Shown: positions 7,967-17,053 of the stretch, piece by piece
Position numbering within the stretch: the first letter of the stretch is position 1
Layout of the letters: every line of letters starts with the position of its first letter
From: Anaerolineae bacterium
Lineage (GTDB): Bacteria > Chloroflexota > Anaerolineae > Aggregatilineales > UBA2796
NCBI GenBank assembly: GCA_019637555.1
Contig: JAHBVK010000007.1
Location: 1 to 64,000 of the forward strand
DNA length: 64,000 nt
Reading direction: 5' to 3'
The notes under the pieces: generated by a model
Databases searched by the model: none
Told to the model about the DNA's origin: nothing
Seen by the model: only the letters and a program-made list of their open reading frames with translations
Made by a program: the position numbers and the translations under genes

Positions 7967-9397
7967 CTACTGAATTGAGGGAACGCGCAGCACTACAATA
8001 TTTTCTTTCCATCCTTTAGTGGTAAAAATGGGCGCACCGTTCTCGATCAAGCCGAGGATAGCGGGCGTCTGTGGAGGTCCTTGTGTCAGGCTGGTATAAG
8101 TGACAACGTACTGCGGATTAGCCGACTTCACCCGTGCCTCCGACGCATTCACCCCGAAGCGATAACAGGGATTCGGGACCAACGCGCAGATCGGTTCTTC
8201 CGAAAGGATCGTCGCGGTAGTGGTGATGTTGCCCATAATGTACTTCTGCGTTTCCAAGAAGGCATTGGTCTGGTCAAAGACCACTGCCCGCAGCGATAAA
8301 GTTAGCAGATGTAAACCCGTAAACGCGATCAACGCTGCCATGCTGACGCGGACAACACGCTGCGAGATGGCAAACAAGCCGTTGACCAGCGCAATCGCCA
8401 CTATACAGGAGGCAGGCACGATGAGGTAAACCAAGTAGTGCGGATTTCTGAGCTGCACTGCTGCTAAACTCGCTCCCGCCGCTAAACACCAACTGACCAG
8501 CACGGTGGGGATTTGTGGCTGTGCCTTGGGACGTACTGCCGCCTGCAGCGCCAGCAATCCACCGCAACCGACTATGATCAACGTACCTGCGAATGCCCAG
8601 TAAGTGTTGTAAAGGGCACTTACAGTCTCCGTAATACCATAGTTGAGTCCTCTGGAGGTATTTTCTCCAGTACTGCGACGCAGTTGATTAGTCGATTGTT
8701 GAATATAGGTGTTACCCCACGTCAAGACCATCAAAAGCACATAACTGATCACTACAATCATGCTCACCGTTAGCACTAATGCGTGACGCATATGCTGTTG
8801 ACGCACTAACAGCCAGTGGATAATCGCCGCAACCACGAAAATGATCGCTACGTGTTTGTAGATTACTGCTCCGCCAATGAACAACCCCGCCAGCACACCC
8901 CAGACGAAGTGCTTGCGCTGCTGCGCTTGATGGAGAAAATACATGCCGATCAAGCCGAGCAGCAGCGCCGTCGAATCCAGTTTGACCAAACTACTGCTGA
9001 AGGTGAACCAGCCATCGATTCCGATCAAGATTCCAGCAATTGCGGTAGCGGGTAGATGGTGTGTAGTGGTATAGACCAGTAGCATGGTCATTGCCACCAC
9101 CAACGTACCGATAAGGACGCTCAACAGGCGTCCAGCGAGGATGCTCTGATCCCCGATCAGTTGATACCAACCCGCCATCAAGAAGAAGTGGAACGGCGGA
9201 TGGAACAAGTATGGTCCTTGCACCGCATTCGGATCAGCACGGATTGTGGGATAGCCATGTGCCAGCACCCCTTGCGAAATTTGCGTGTAAACGGGTTCAT
9301 CCCATTCCCACGGGGTGCGCGTCATCATCCCCAAACGAATGACAATGGTAGAAAGTATGATGAGCGCAAAGCATGTTACCCAATGCCATTTCTTCAT
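7967..9397 (-). CDS. GT-C/GT39-like membrane glycosyltransferase
   Basis: This 476-residue protein has about ten or more membrane helices and resembles the PMT_2/ArnT group, which moves a sugar from a polyprenyl-phosphate carrier to an acceptor outside the cytoplasmic membrane. The first periplasmic loop holds the GT-C aspartate-glutamate motif in TPWEWDEPVYTQI (about residues 28-40), followed by the usual PYLFHPPFHFF. The C-terminal 110 residues form a soluble extracytoplasmic domain with a CALVPNPCY cysteine pair. The ATG has AGGAG seven bases upstream. It lies 18 bases after the next GT2 gene and 53 before the flippase. The substrate is unknown. Confidence 0.8.
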   Translation of the reverse strand: MKKWHWVTCFALIILSTIVIRLGMMTRTPWEWDEPVYTQISQGVLAHGYPTIRADPNAVQGPYLFHPPFHFFLMAGWYQLIGDQSILAGRLLSVLIGTLVVAMTMLLVYTTTHHLPATAIAGILIGIDGWFTFSSSLVKLDSTALLLGLIGMYFLHQAQQRKHFVWGVLAGLFIGGAVIYKHVAIIFVVAAIIHWLLVRQQHMRHALVLTVSMIVVISYVLLMVLTWGNTYIQQSTNQLRRSTGENTSRGLNYGITETVSALYNTYWAFAGTLIIVGCGGLLALQAAVRPKAQPQIPTVLVSWCLAAGASLAAVQLRNPHYLVYLIVPASCIVAIALVNGLFAISQRVVRVSMAALIAFTGLHLLTLSLRAVVFDQTNAFLETQKYIMGNITTTATILSEEPICALVPNPCYRFGVNASEARVKSANPQYVVTYTSLTQGPPQTPAILGLIENGAPIFTTKGWKENIVVLRVPSIQ

Positions 9398-9414
9398 CGG
9401 AGACTCCTATCCGG

Positions 9415-10464
9415 TTACGTCTGTAAATAGCGATCACTGCTCGTAATACCACCACCTTCGAGACACTTCTGCATGAAGTGCCAGCTAAAGATGAAGATAA
9501 AGTAGAAGGTGATCGGTGGAAAGAACAGACCGTGCCAATGCCGAACCTTCATAAAGTTCAGCAGCGACGCCACTACTAATAACAACACAACAATCTGGGT
9601 GAGCGTGAGCAGCAGTAACCACTCCGTCAGCAACACCAGTATAGCGGACGTGAGAATTACGCCTGTGCCCATCAGCATTACGCCGATCACTTGTAGGGCA
9701 CGGCGGCGTCCGAACGGACAATCACCGAAGGTCATGAACAGTTGCGCCGCCCCACGCGCGGAACGGATATACTCGCGTTGAATCTGGCGCGGATCCAGGC
9801 GATGCTTATGATAAACAGGTAAGTCATCGGTGCAGTAGAAGGAAACACCATTACTGACGGCTTTCCACGCTCCGGCATAATCCTCGTAGCTATCGCGGAA
9901 ATCTTCGGGGAACCCACCCATTTTGAGGTACGCCTCATAGGTCATAAACCAATTCGCCGTGATCGGCAGACTCTCCGTCGCGCCGAAGTTGCGTGCGTTC
10001 AGGATGCGCCCCTGCCGGAATTCGGGATTGCGTTTGACAAGAGCGCCATCGGTAAAACGTGCCCAGAACGAATCGCCATCAGATCGCGTTGAAAGCATCG
10101 TCCCCGCCAGTGCAGGCACTTGCTGCTGCTGCATCATGGCTACCCCGCGCGAAATCCAATTGCGTGGATGTCTGATCTTCTGGTCAGTAAAGACAAGAAT
10201 GCCACCGAAAGCATGCAGTGCCCCTGTATTCCGCTTCAAATTGCTGTCGCGCCCGGTCCACCCTTCCGGTAGCTGCACTTCGATGGTGGTAACCCTGCCC
10301 TCTTGTATCCATTTACGAATTGGCTGCCAAGTCTGATCATTGACGTTTCCCACCAACACGATCTGGATATTCGGGTAATCCTGATCGAACAGCGATCTGA
10401 GCAAGCCTTTAATGTGCTGCTGCGAATTGCGAACAGGCACAATGACACTGACAAGTGGTGACAT
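9415..10464 (-). CDS. Membrane-anchored family 2 glycosyltransferase
   Basis: This 349-residue protein has an N-terminal GT-A domain and two or three C-terminal membrane helices (about 245-330), as in glycosyltransferases that work on lipid-linked acceptors. VSVIVPVRNSQQHIKGLLRSL marks the donor-binding start, LVFTDQKI occupies the place of the usual DxD region, and GGFPEDFRDSYEDYAGAWKA includes the ED-rich acceptor motif. The DxD aspartate pair is imperfect (TDQK), which is unusual. ATG 10464 was chosen because GGAGGA precedes it at normal spacing; an in-frame start 39 bases upstream lacks a site. It is the first gene of the minus-strand polysaccharide set, facing an intergenic stretch of nearly 500 bases. 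Confidence 0.82.
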   Translation of the reverse strand: MSPLVSVIVPVRNSQQHIKGLLRSLFDQDYPNIQIVLVGNVNDQTWQPIRKWIQEGRVTTIEVQLPEGWTGRDSNLKRNTGALHAFGGILVFTDQKIRHPRNWISRGVAMMQQQQVPALAGTMLSTRSDGDSFWARFTDGALVKRNPEFRQGRILNARNFGATESLPITANWFMTYEAYLKMGGFPEDFRDSYEDYAGAWKAVSNGVSFYCTDDLPVYHKHRLDPRQIQREYIRSARGAAQLFMTFGDCPFGRRRALQVIGVMLMGTGVILTSAILVLLTEWLLLLTLTQIVVLLLVVASLLNFMKVRHWHGLFFPPITFYFIFIFSWHFMQKCLEGGGITSSDRYLQT

Positions 10465-10953
10465 GGACACGTCCTCCAGTACCAACACCAATACCGATAA
10501 CAACGCAGCGATATGCGGTGACCAACAACACGACTATCAAGCGAAGTAAGAACTAAATAGAGCAACACAGCTACGCAGCAGCAAGCAAGGAGTATCTTCG
10601 AGAAGTTAGAACGTGGCGCAGAGTCTGATCGCTGTGTTAGCTTGAGAGGGCAGTATAGTTGGTCAAGCTATAAAATCTCTAAATTTATAAGCAGGCTTGT
10701 GCTATCTACTAAGCAATAACTCAGACGCTTGTGCGCGAGAATTTACACTTTTCACGCTCCACTAATGTTGTAACTTAATTGAGATAAGAGCAGCTATTTG
10801 GCAAGCCGATCCGACTTTGCGAAAACCACAGGCACATTAATTGAGGATGAGCGAGGCGACTTGGTGGCTGCTAGGCGCACCGCTATAATGCTGAGTTGTG
10901 TCGAATGTAACTGCCTCGTAGTTGCAAGGTGTGCCTAATGTGGAGTAAAGCTA
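10465..10953. other. 489-base AT-rich divergent intergenic region
   Basis: No open frame of note was found between the divergent genes at 10464 and 10954. It holds an 8-bp perfect inverted repeat, TAGCTTGA (10638-10645) and TCAAGCTA (10663-10670), near the expected control region of the polysaccharide operon. The plus-strand promoter candidate at 10861-10889 lies at its right end. No RNA gene was recognised. Confidence 0.5.
10861..10889 (+). promoter_or_regulatory. Promoter candidate for the GH140-like gene
   Basis: TTGGTG (10861-10866), a 17-base spacer and TATAAT (10884-10889) form a sigma70-type promoter with a perfect -10 and a half-matching -35 box. It lies about 65 bases before the ATG at 10954, which has GGAG about ten bases upstream. 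Confidence 0.5.
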
Positions 10954-12432
10954 ATGAACCGTAAGTACAAACTTGTCTCTATTTCAACCTTCCTGCTAGT
11001 CACAATCTGTTTCTCGTTCGCTCCCATCGCCACCGCCACTTCCACAACTGCGAACATACCTTCAATCAGTGCCGCCCAGAATGCTTCCTCAACAGTGCTG
11101 CCCCGTCTCACCGTAAGTGACAATGGGCGCTTTTTGATGACAGCAGATGGGCAACCATTCTTTTGGCTGGGAGACACCGCATGGATGCTGATCTCTCGCC
11201 TCAATCGTGAGGAAGTGAACCGCTATTTACAGAATCGGCTTGCTAATGGCTTCAACGTTATCCAGATAGTGATCCTAACTGAGTACGATCTGGATACCCC
11301 CAATGCCTACGGCGAACTGGCGCTGAGTGACAACGATCCCCTGAAGCCGAATGAGGCTTACTTTGAATACGTCGATTGGGTAATTGAACGGGCGGCGGAA
11401 TTGGGCTTGTATGTCGGTCTGCTGCCGACATGGGGTGACAAGGTCAACCTCAAGAACGGCTTAGGACCAGAGATTTTCACTCCTGCTAACGCCCGACTCT
11501 TTGGTGAATTCGTAGGTAAGCGATACGGCAGCGCCAGCAACGTGATCTGGATTCTCGGCGGGGATCGCAACCCCGAAAATGACACGCACATGGCGATCTG
11601 GCGGGAGATGGCGGCAGGAATCGAGGGAAGCGCAGGCAAGTTAGCACTGATCACTTACCATCCGCGCGGACAAAAGAACTCGGTGCAGTGGTTCAACAAA
11701 GATGCTGTGTTCGACTTCAACCTCGTACAAAGCGGGCAAGCGTTCCGCGATATGCCGGTCTGGGAGTATATCGCCAAGAGTTACGAGGTTTCGCCTGCTA
11801 AACCTGTATTCGATGCGGAGATCAATTACGAGGGACATGCCGTCGCTAAAAATCCGCAGTATGGGTACTTCACCGAATACGATGTAAGGAAGCAGTCATA
11901 CCGATCCGTGTTTGCGGGTGGCGCGGGAGTCACTTACGGTCACCATTCGATCTGGCAGTTCTTTGCGCTAGGACGGAAATCAATCGGCTTCGCGGAGGTC
12001 TACTGGTACGATGCGCTGAATACGCCGGGTGCGTTGGAGATGCGCTACCTCAAGCAATTGATGCTTTCTCGTCCCTACTTTGATCGCGTTCCCGATCCAA
12101 AGATGTTCCTAGATGCGGCGTCCGAAAATACACCGAACGAGACGCCCGCTACCCACGCGGTCGCTACTCGTGCCAGTGACGGCAGCTATGCCATGATCTA
12201 CATCCCCACTAACCGCCCGCTGAATATTGATCTCAGCAGACTTTCGGGCAATATGATTCGGGCGTGGTGGTACGATCCGCGCACAGGGGAGAGCGTTTTG
12301 GTCGGGGAGTTTGCCAAGTCCGAGCCTCACAAGTTCCTGCCACCCGCTAATCATCAAGACTGGGTGCTGGTGCTGGATGACGCTGCACTTGGCTTCGACG
12401 CCCCCGGAATTGTGATCAGCCAAACACAGTAG
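10954..12432 (+). CDS. Secreted GH140/DUF4038-like glycoside hydrolase
   Basis: This 492-residue exported protein resembles the apiosidase-like family (DUF4038, PF13204; GH140), TIM-barrel hydrolases acting on plant cell-wall side chains. A signal peptide covers about 1-29. The barrel (about 58-400) opens with FLMTADGQPFFWLGDTAWML. The two expected catalytic acids are visible as D204 in WILGGDRNP and E289 in PVFDAEINYEG, at barrel positions that match the family's acid/base and nucleophile. The C-terminal 90 residues (AWWYDPRTGESVLVGEF) resemble the collagen-binding-like domain (PF12904) often paired with DUF4038. The true substrate may differ from apiose. It ends four bases from a convergent gene. 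The link with the ABC operons is inference. Confidence 0.82.
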   Translation: MNRKYKLVSISTFLLVTICFSFAPIATATSTTANIPSISAAQNASSTVLPRLTVSDNGRFLMTADGQPFFWLGDTAWMLISRLNREEVNRYLQNRLANGFNVIQIVILTEYDLDTPNAYGELALSDNDPLKPNEAYFEYVDWVIERAAELGLYVGLLPTWGDKVNLKNGLGPEIFTPANARLFGEFVGKRYGSASNVIWILGGDRNPENDTHMAIWREMAAGIEGSAGKLALITYHPRGQKNSVQWFNKDAVFDFNLVQSGQAFRDMPVWEYIAKSYEVSPAKPVFDAEINYEGHAVAKNPQYGYFTEYDVRKQSYRSVFAGGAGVTYGHHSIWQFFALGRKSIGFAEVYWYDALNTPGALEMRYLKQLMLSRPYFDRVPDPKMFLDAASENTPNETPATHAVATRASDGSYAMIYIPTNRPLNIDLSRLSGNMIRAWWYDPRTGESVLVGEFAKSEPHKFLPPANHQDWVLVLDDAALGFDAPGIVISQTQ

Positions 12433-12436
12433 CCGC

Positions 12437-13909
12437 TTATTTGGCTAGCGCTTGAAACCAACCGTAAACGACGGCTTGCACGAAAAAGGTGGCTCCCGCG
12501 AAGATCAACGCGCCGAGCCACCATAACGCGACTGAACGTACATGCTCTGACCACTTGACCAAGGTTAATCTGACAGGCGGATTCTCTGTGCTCTGATCTG
12601 GTTCGAGCAATTTGGTGGCAAGTCCATCGATGTACCACTTCAGGGCGCGAATGGCGAAGAAGGCATAGAAGATACCTAGCGCCAGCAATACGAAATTAGT
12701 CATGTCACTGCCGAACCACGAGTATAAGATGCTGTTGCCGTAAGCTAACGTGATCAGAAAAACTGTCACAAGCAGTGAGCCGAGGAAGACGGTCTCCAGC
12801 GTCAAGCGATCAATTACCCAGCGAGGGTGAGGATGACCGGACTGGCGCAGATACAGCCCGTAATTGAGGCGATAAACACGACGATAGATATAGATGCCCC
12901 ACACCAACACAATGACGATGGGCCAACTGGTCATTGCCGCACCCGTGCCCACCGCCAACGCCGCCGGTACGACCAACGAGACAACGGCGGTTACGATCAG
13001 CACGCGGAGACGAACATCCGAGGCGCTCTGTCGCGTCAGTAGCAACGCCGCGATCACCCCAAATGCTGCAACGATCACGGTTGTGACCGCAAGTATAGGA
13101 TAGTAGTCAGTATTGACATCCGTCAGCCAGATCACAATCGCAATCACGGCGACTCCGGCGATGATCAGTGTTGTCCGCAGCGACCAGCGATCCGCGTCCC
13201 AATCCTTAACTACGTAAGTCCAGACCCATTTCAGCAAAGACTGATGAATCAGGATCAGCGGTGGAGCAACAAAAGCGAAAATAATCACTAAAAGGATAGC
13301 CGCCGGATCGGTGATGGTCAGCCCGATCGGGGTAATTGCGTCGATGCCGCTGTTCTCTAGTGACCAGCGTGCCGACTCCCAAGTTCGTGTCTCGTCCGCG
13401 AAACGCGCTACAACCACCCCTTCTGATCCCATTGCCACGTAGAGTGCATCGCCGCTGGCATCATTGCTAACAGGACCATAGGGCAGTTGATAAGTCACGC
13501 CGCCCGACTCTGCGTGAAAGAAACTGCGGAAACCAGAGCGTGGAAACGACCATAATTCTCGCCCACTGTGATCACTTAGTGTTTCCCCATACAAATAGAG
13601 ATCATATGCCTGCTTGCTCTGCACGGGGAATTGGATCGACCGTTGATCCTCAACGCGCCGCCACGTCTTGCCGTAATCGTCGGTCTGATAGGTAATCGTA
13701 GTGTAAGTGGTGCCAGCCGCCGTACCTGTGGACATATCGACAATGTTACCGACACGCGCATATGCCCGCCCCGGCTGCTTATCTGCCATCACCATATCGA
13801 CGGCGGGCAGCGTCGGATAATCGTCACAGGCTATCGCGGCGATGATCAGTAACAGTAAGGGGATCAGCAAGCGCAGGTGGCGAAGTTGACGTTGAGGTTG
13901 ACTGTGCAA
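12437..13909 (-). CDS. Membrane protein of unknown function with N-terminal BNR-like region
   Basis: Its roughly 490 residues begin with an export signal ending in a lipobox-like IIAAIACDD, so it may be a lipoprotein. An extracytoplasmic region of about 170 residues follows, with an Asp-box-like TDDYGKTWRRVED, as in BNR propellers. About seven membrane helices fill the rest (VVIAIVIWLTDVN, FFVQAVVYGWF and others). I recognise no family. The start is uncertain: TTG 13909 has GGAGG eight bases upstream, while the frame stays open to a TTG at 13927. It follows the redox operon by 85 bases and may be its last gene, but its link to redox chemistry is not shown by any motif. Confidence 0.7.
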   Translation of the reverse strand: MHSQPQRQLRHLRLLIPLLLLIIAAIACDDYPTLPAVDMVMADKQPGRAYARVGNIVDMSTGTAAGTTYTTITYQTDDYGKTWRRVEDQRSIQFPVQSKQAYDLYLYGETLSDHSGRELWSFPRSGFRSFFHAESGGVTYQLPYGPVSNDASGDALYVAMGSEGVVVARFADETRTWESARWSLENSGIDAITPIGLTITDPAAILLVIIFAFVAPPLILIHQSLLKWVWTYVVKDWDADRWSLRTTLIIAGVAVIAIVIWLTDVNTDYYPILAVTTVIVAAFGVIAALLLTRQSASDVRLRVLIVTAVVSLVVPAALAVGTGAAMTSWPIVIVLVWGIYIYRRVYRLNYGLYLRQSGHPHPRWVIDRLTLETVFLGSLLVTVFLITLAYGNSILYSWFGSDMTNFVLLALGIFYAFFAIRALKWYIDGLATKLLEPDQSTENPPVRLTLVKWSEHVRSVALWWLGALIFAGATFFVQAVVYGWFQALAK

Positions 13910-13994
13910 GTGAGGATCCTCCAGCAAAACGGCGATGACGAATCCGCAATAGCAGTATTGTAGCGGAGAGTGGTTATGACATGCGTTGATTTAG

Positions 13995-14594
13995 CTAGCG
14001 GGCGATCAGTGCTGTGATCTCGCTGTTCAGTTGATCTTCGTTCAACGTACCATTAACGATCTGCCGGATCGTGCCATCGCCTGCCACAAAAATAGTCATC
14101 GGCAGCGCACGCACCATGTAGTTATAGCCGAGTCGCCCGTCACCGTCGATCAGTAGATCGTATGTGATGCCATACTGACGCGCCCAGTTGATCACCTGCA
14201 CGCGCGGTTCCGCCACGTTGATCCCGACCACGCGCAGTTCGGGATAGTGTTCATGCGCTGCTTGCAATAGCGGCATTTCGACCACGCAGGGCGCACACCA
14301 CGTCGCCCAGAAGTTGAGGATCACGGGCGTGCCTCGTAGCGCCGCCAACGAGAAGCGTACATCATGAATGTCGAAGGCTTCGATGTCAGGAGCAAGCGCA
14401 CTAACCTCAGCGGCAACAGGCGATTTGCCGGGCAGTAGTAGTGTGCCGTTGCGGGGCGGCAGTCCGGCGGCGGTCAGGATCAGGATAGCTAACGCCAGAC
14501 AGCCGAGTGCGGCGATCATACGTAGGAATCGAAACCCGGAGCTGAAGCTCCGGGCTGAACTAGTAGTGCTGTTGGGTTGTTCTGTATCCGGCAT
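13995..14594 (-). CDS. Membrane-anchored TlpA/ResA-like thioredoxin
   Basis: This 199-residue protein has one membrane helix (about 24-45) and an extracytoplasmic thioredoxin-like domain. The active site is C100-A-P-C103 in NFWATWCAPCVVEMP, and the cis-proline loop is VRALPMTIFV. TlpA/ResA proteins reduce disulfides outside the membrane, for example in apocytochromes c before heme attachment, taking electrons from CcdA. That fits its position six bases after the CcdA-TlpA gene and in an operon with a pentaheme cytochrome. It could also act on other exported thiol proteins. The ATG follows a GAAGG inside the end of the preceding gene. Confidence 0.87.
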   Translation of the reverse strand: MPDTEQPNSTTSSARSFSSGFRFLRMIAALGCLALAILILTAAGLPPRNGTLLLPGKSPVAAEVSALAPDIEAFDIHDVRFSLAALRGTPVILNFWATWCAPCVVEMPLLQAAHEHYPELRVVGINVAEPRVQVINWARQYGITYDLLIDGDGRLGYNYMVRALPMTIFVAGDGTIRQIVNGTLNEDQLNSEITALIAR

Positions 14595-14600
14595 GGTCGG

Positions 14601-16157
14601 TCAGCCTTCGATCCAGCCCTTCAACGTGTCCAGACCATTGGGCTTGAACGCACCGATCTGCACGCCGAGGATCACGCCGTCGCGTCCGATCACGTAGCTG
14701 ACGGGATAGCTGGATACTTGAAATTGTCGGCTGATCTCGCCCTTGAGATCGAGCGCTAGATCGAACGTGAGGTTGTTCTTCGTCGCAAATTTGCTGATCG
14801 TGTCGCTGTCCTCGCGGTAATTGACCGCCAGCACAACGAACTGATCACGACTGTACCCATCAGCTAACTTCTGGAAATCGGGCATCTCTTTGATGCAGGG
14901 GGCGCACCATGTAGCCCAGAAATTGAGCAGCACTACTCTGCCGCGCAGCGAGGAGAGTGAGACTTCTTCACCCGTGACCAGTTTCACCGTAAAATCAGGT
15001 GCCAATTGACCGGTAGACAAGCCAACAGCGAGATTAGCGGCGTTGGGCTGTCCGGTAGGCATCACATTGATCCCCGCGTTGCCCGTGTTGGCGCTGGCAT
15101 TATCCGGAACAGGCGTCGCTTGTACGCTTGGCGCGGTGCCTACCTGACCGTTGATCTCTTTATAGTTGATGCCCAGTTGCAAGCACGTTCCCAGATCGCC
15201 AAGCGGTACATCGCCCTCGAATACACCCGTCGCGCAGGATTCCAGATTGTAGGAGAAATCCGCCAAGCCACCGCCTGCCTGCGAAATATAGAACAGTGTG
15301 TTGGTCAACAACATCACCCCGATAATGATCAGAAATACACCGCTGACGATCTCGATGGTATGCATCCGCTTCTGTAAGCTGCGCATCAAACCGCGCATCC
15401 GATCCAGCGCGAACGCCGCCAACAGGAAAGGCACTCCCAAGCCGAGTGAATAAGCTGTCAGCAAATAGGCAGCTTGTCCAACTGAGCCACCAGAGTCGCC
15501 ATTCAACGATGCATTAGCCGCAATCGAGAGGATGGCGCCGAGGATCGGTCCGAGACAGGGCGACCAGCCCGCCGCGAAGAACACGCCCATCAATGCCGAA
15601 CCCAGATAGCCATAAGGTGAATGCGGATTCATCTGTCGGCGGGTATCCCCATAGAGCGCGGTTTGCAGCCATTCCAGCGACTTGTAGATACCAGTGCCAA
15701 CGCCGCCAAGCGCCTCCCATTTGACCCCTGTGAGTAGATGACGCAGCGCCCAACCCGTCAACCCTAAGATGTGCAGTCCAAAGAAGATGACCAGAATACC
15801 GCCGATGACGCGCATGGCATCGCGGATGTCCAGCCCGAAGCGGCGTAATGCCAGCGTCCCCGCGCCCGTAATGATGCCAAAGACAACGAAGACGACGGTG
15901 AAGCCAAGCACAAAGAATACGCCGTGCATGACTACAACCAGACGCGCGGGTTTCACCTTAACCGCTGCTGCGCCACCAATCCCACCGGACATGGTGACGA
16001 CACCCGCGCCAGCACCAGCGGTATCCAAACTGCTCTGCTGTGCCGCGCGTCCGGTCAGATAGCTGATGTACGCCGGAATCAGTGGAAGAACGCACGGCGA
16101 GACGAAGGATAGAAATCCAGCGAAGAAGGCAAGACCTAATGTTACATTATCGCCCAT
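14601..16157 (-). CDS. CcdA-TlpA fusion, thiol-disulfide transporter with thioredoxin domain
   Basis: This 518-residue fusion carries reducing power across the membrane. The N-terminal CcdA part (about 1-290, six to seven helices) has the two transport cysteines, C22 in FVSPCVLPLIPAY and C201 in GWSPCLGPILG. A linker of about 90 residues follows with an extra cysteine pair, C308 and C325. The C-terminal TlpA domain (about 385-518) has C418-A-P-C421 in NFWATWCAPCIKEMP and the cis-proline region SSYPVSYVI. Cytoplasmic thioredoxin would reduce CcdA, which reduces its own TlpA and perhaps the other thioredoxins of this operon. The ATG has AGGA eight bases upstream. The linker cysteines are unusual and may act as an intermediate pair. 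Confidence 0.9.
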   Translation of the reverse strand: MGDNVTLGLAFFAGFLSFVSPCVLPLIPAYISYLTGRAAQQSSLDTAGAGAGVVTMSGGIGGAAAVKVKPARLVVVMHGVFFVLGFTVVFVVFGIITGAGTLALRRFGLDIRDAMRVIGGILVIFFGLHILGLTGWALRHLLTGVKWEALGGVGTGIYKSLEWLQTALYGDTRRQMNPHSPYGYLGSALMGVFFAAGWSPCLGPILGAILSIAANASLNGDSGGSVGQAAYLLTAYSLGLGVPFLLAAFALDRMRGLMRSLQKRMHTIEIVSGVFLIIIGVMLLTNTLFYISQAGGGLADFSYNLESCATGVFEGDVPLGDLGTCLQLGINYKEINGQVGTAPSVQATPVPDNASANTGNAGINVMPTGQPNAANLAVGLSTGQLAPDFTVKLVTGEEVSLSSLRGRVVLLNFWATWCAPCIKEMPDFQKLADGYSRDQFVVLAVNYREDSDTISKFATKNNLTFDLALDLKGEISRQFQVSSYPVSYVIGRDGVILGVQIGAFKPNGLDTLKGWIEG

Positions 16158-16168
16158 AGGATCAATTC

Positions 16169-17050
16169 CTAGCTGATGCTGACTGCGATGTTGGGTGTGA
16201 TCAGCTTGTACAATGCTTGTGCCGCATAAGCGGGCAGTTCAATACTTCCAGAATTACTCTGGTTAAATTCCTGAGCTGAAGAATTAGCGAAATCGTTGTG
16301 CCACCAGACTCCATAAATGGTCAGCCCATTTTTCAGTGTTAAGTGATACGGCGATCCGAGTTTTGGCGCTGCACTGCTGATCGCCATTGTCTCTACGACG
16401 GTATCCCCTGCGCTAACCTTACCTAACACGCGGATCGGGAGGCGGGCAATGGAATTTCCAACGTGGTACGCTTCGATCATCTGTGCAGCGAGATCAATGC
16501 GCAACAGATCCGCAAACAGTGGCGTCTCTAGCATCAACTTTGCCCAGTGCAGCGCGGGCGTCCAGCCGATCAGCGAGCCATCTGCCGCCGTACTGACACC
16601 GTACCACCATTCGCCGTAATCATCGCGCAAGCGATCCACAACGTGCAGCACTGCACCCCATCCCACACGATCCAGGATCGGCGCGAGTACCGAACAATAC
16701 TCGCGGATCAGCGTGGTAGGTGTGATCACCGTCGCGGGAAAGCCCGCTTGTGCTGCGATCTCTGGTCGCTCGTACGGGGCAACAGGTTGCAGCACAGCAC
16801 GTGGTACATAACCACCGTTTACGCGATACCACTGGGCGTCCGCCTCCAAGATCGTGATCAATTTCTCCGGCAACAGATGATCAACCACTGCTGACTCCAA
16901 GTCAGGATCACTCAATACAGGTGCGCGCTTGAATGCCCGACCATATTGATCGACTAGAGGTTGCAGCGCTAATGCATCATTCAATCGGAGGAACGGAACG
17001 CCGACCATCGACGCGCTCGCCCGCCGCAAAAACTTACGACGTGAGATCAC
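16169..17050 (-). CDS. Tat-exported protein resembling an inactive L,D-transpeptidase
   Basis: This 293-residue protein starts with a twin-arginine signal (SRRKFLRRAS). Its middle has SH3-like stretches (VLSDPDLESAVVDHLLPEKL and ADAQWYRVNGGYVPRAVL), as in Chloroflexota L,D-transpeptidases. The C-terminal part aligns by eye with the YkuD domain: TIYGVWWHNDFANS corresponds to the usual I-H-G-x-x-W-H-N-D-F. However, the S-H-G-C active site is replaced by N266-S-G-S269, and the histidine of the I-H-G motif is a tyrosine (Y246). The catalytic cysteine and two histidines are therefore absent, so it should not crosslink peptidoglycan by the usual chemistry. It may bind peptidoglycan or a redox partner. 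The GTG start has GGAG upstream, inside the previous gene's end. Confidence 0.68.
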   Translation of the reverse strand: MISRRKFLRRASASMVGVPFLRLNDALALQPLVDQYGRAFKRAPVLSDPDLESAVVDHLLPEKLITILEADAQWYRVNGGYVPRAVLQPVAPYERPEIAAQAGFPATVITPTTLIREYCSVLAPILDRVGWGAVLHVVDRLRDDYGEWWYGVSTAADGSLIGWTPALHWAKLMLETPLFADLLRIDLAAQMIEAYHVGNSIARLPIRVLGKVSAGDTVVETMAISSAAPKLGSPYHLTLKNGLTIYGVWWHNDFANSSAQEFNQSNSGSIELPAYAAQALYKLITPNIAVSIS

Positions 17051-17053
17051 TAC

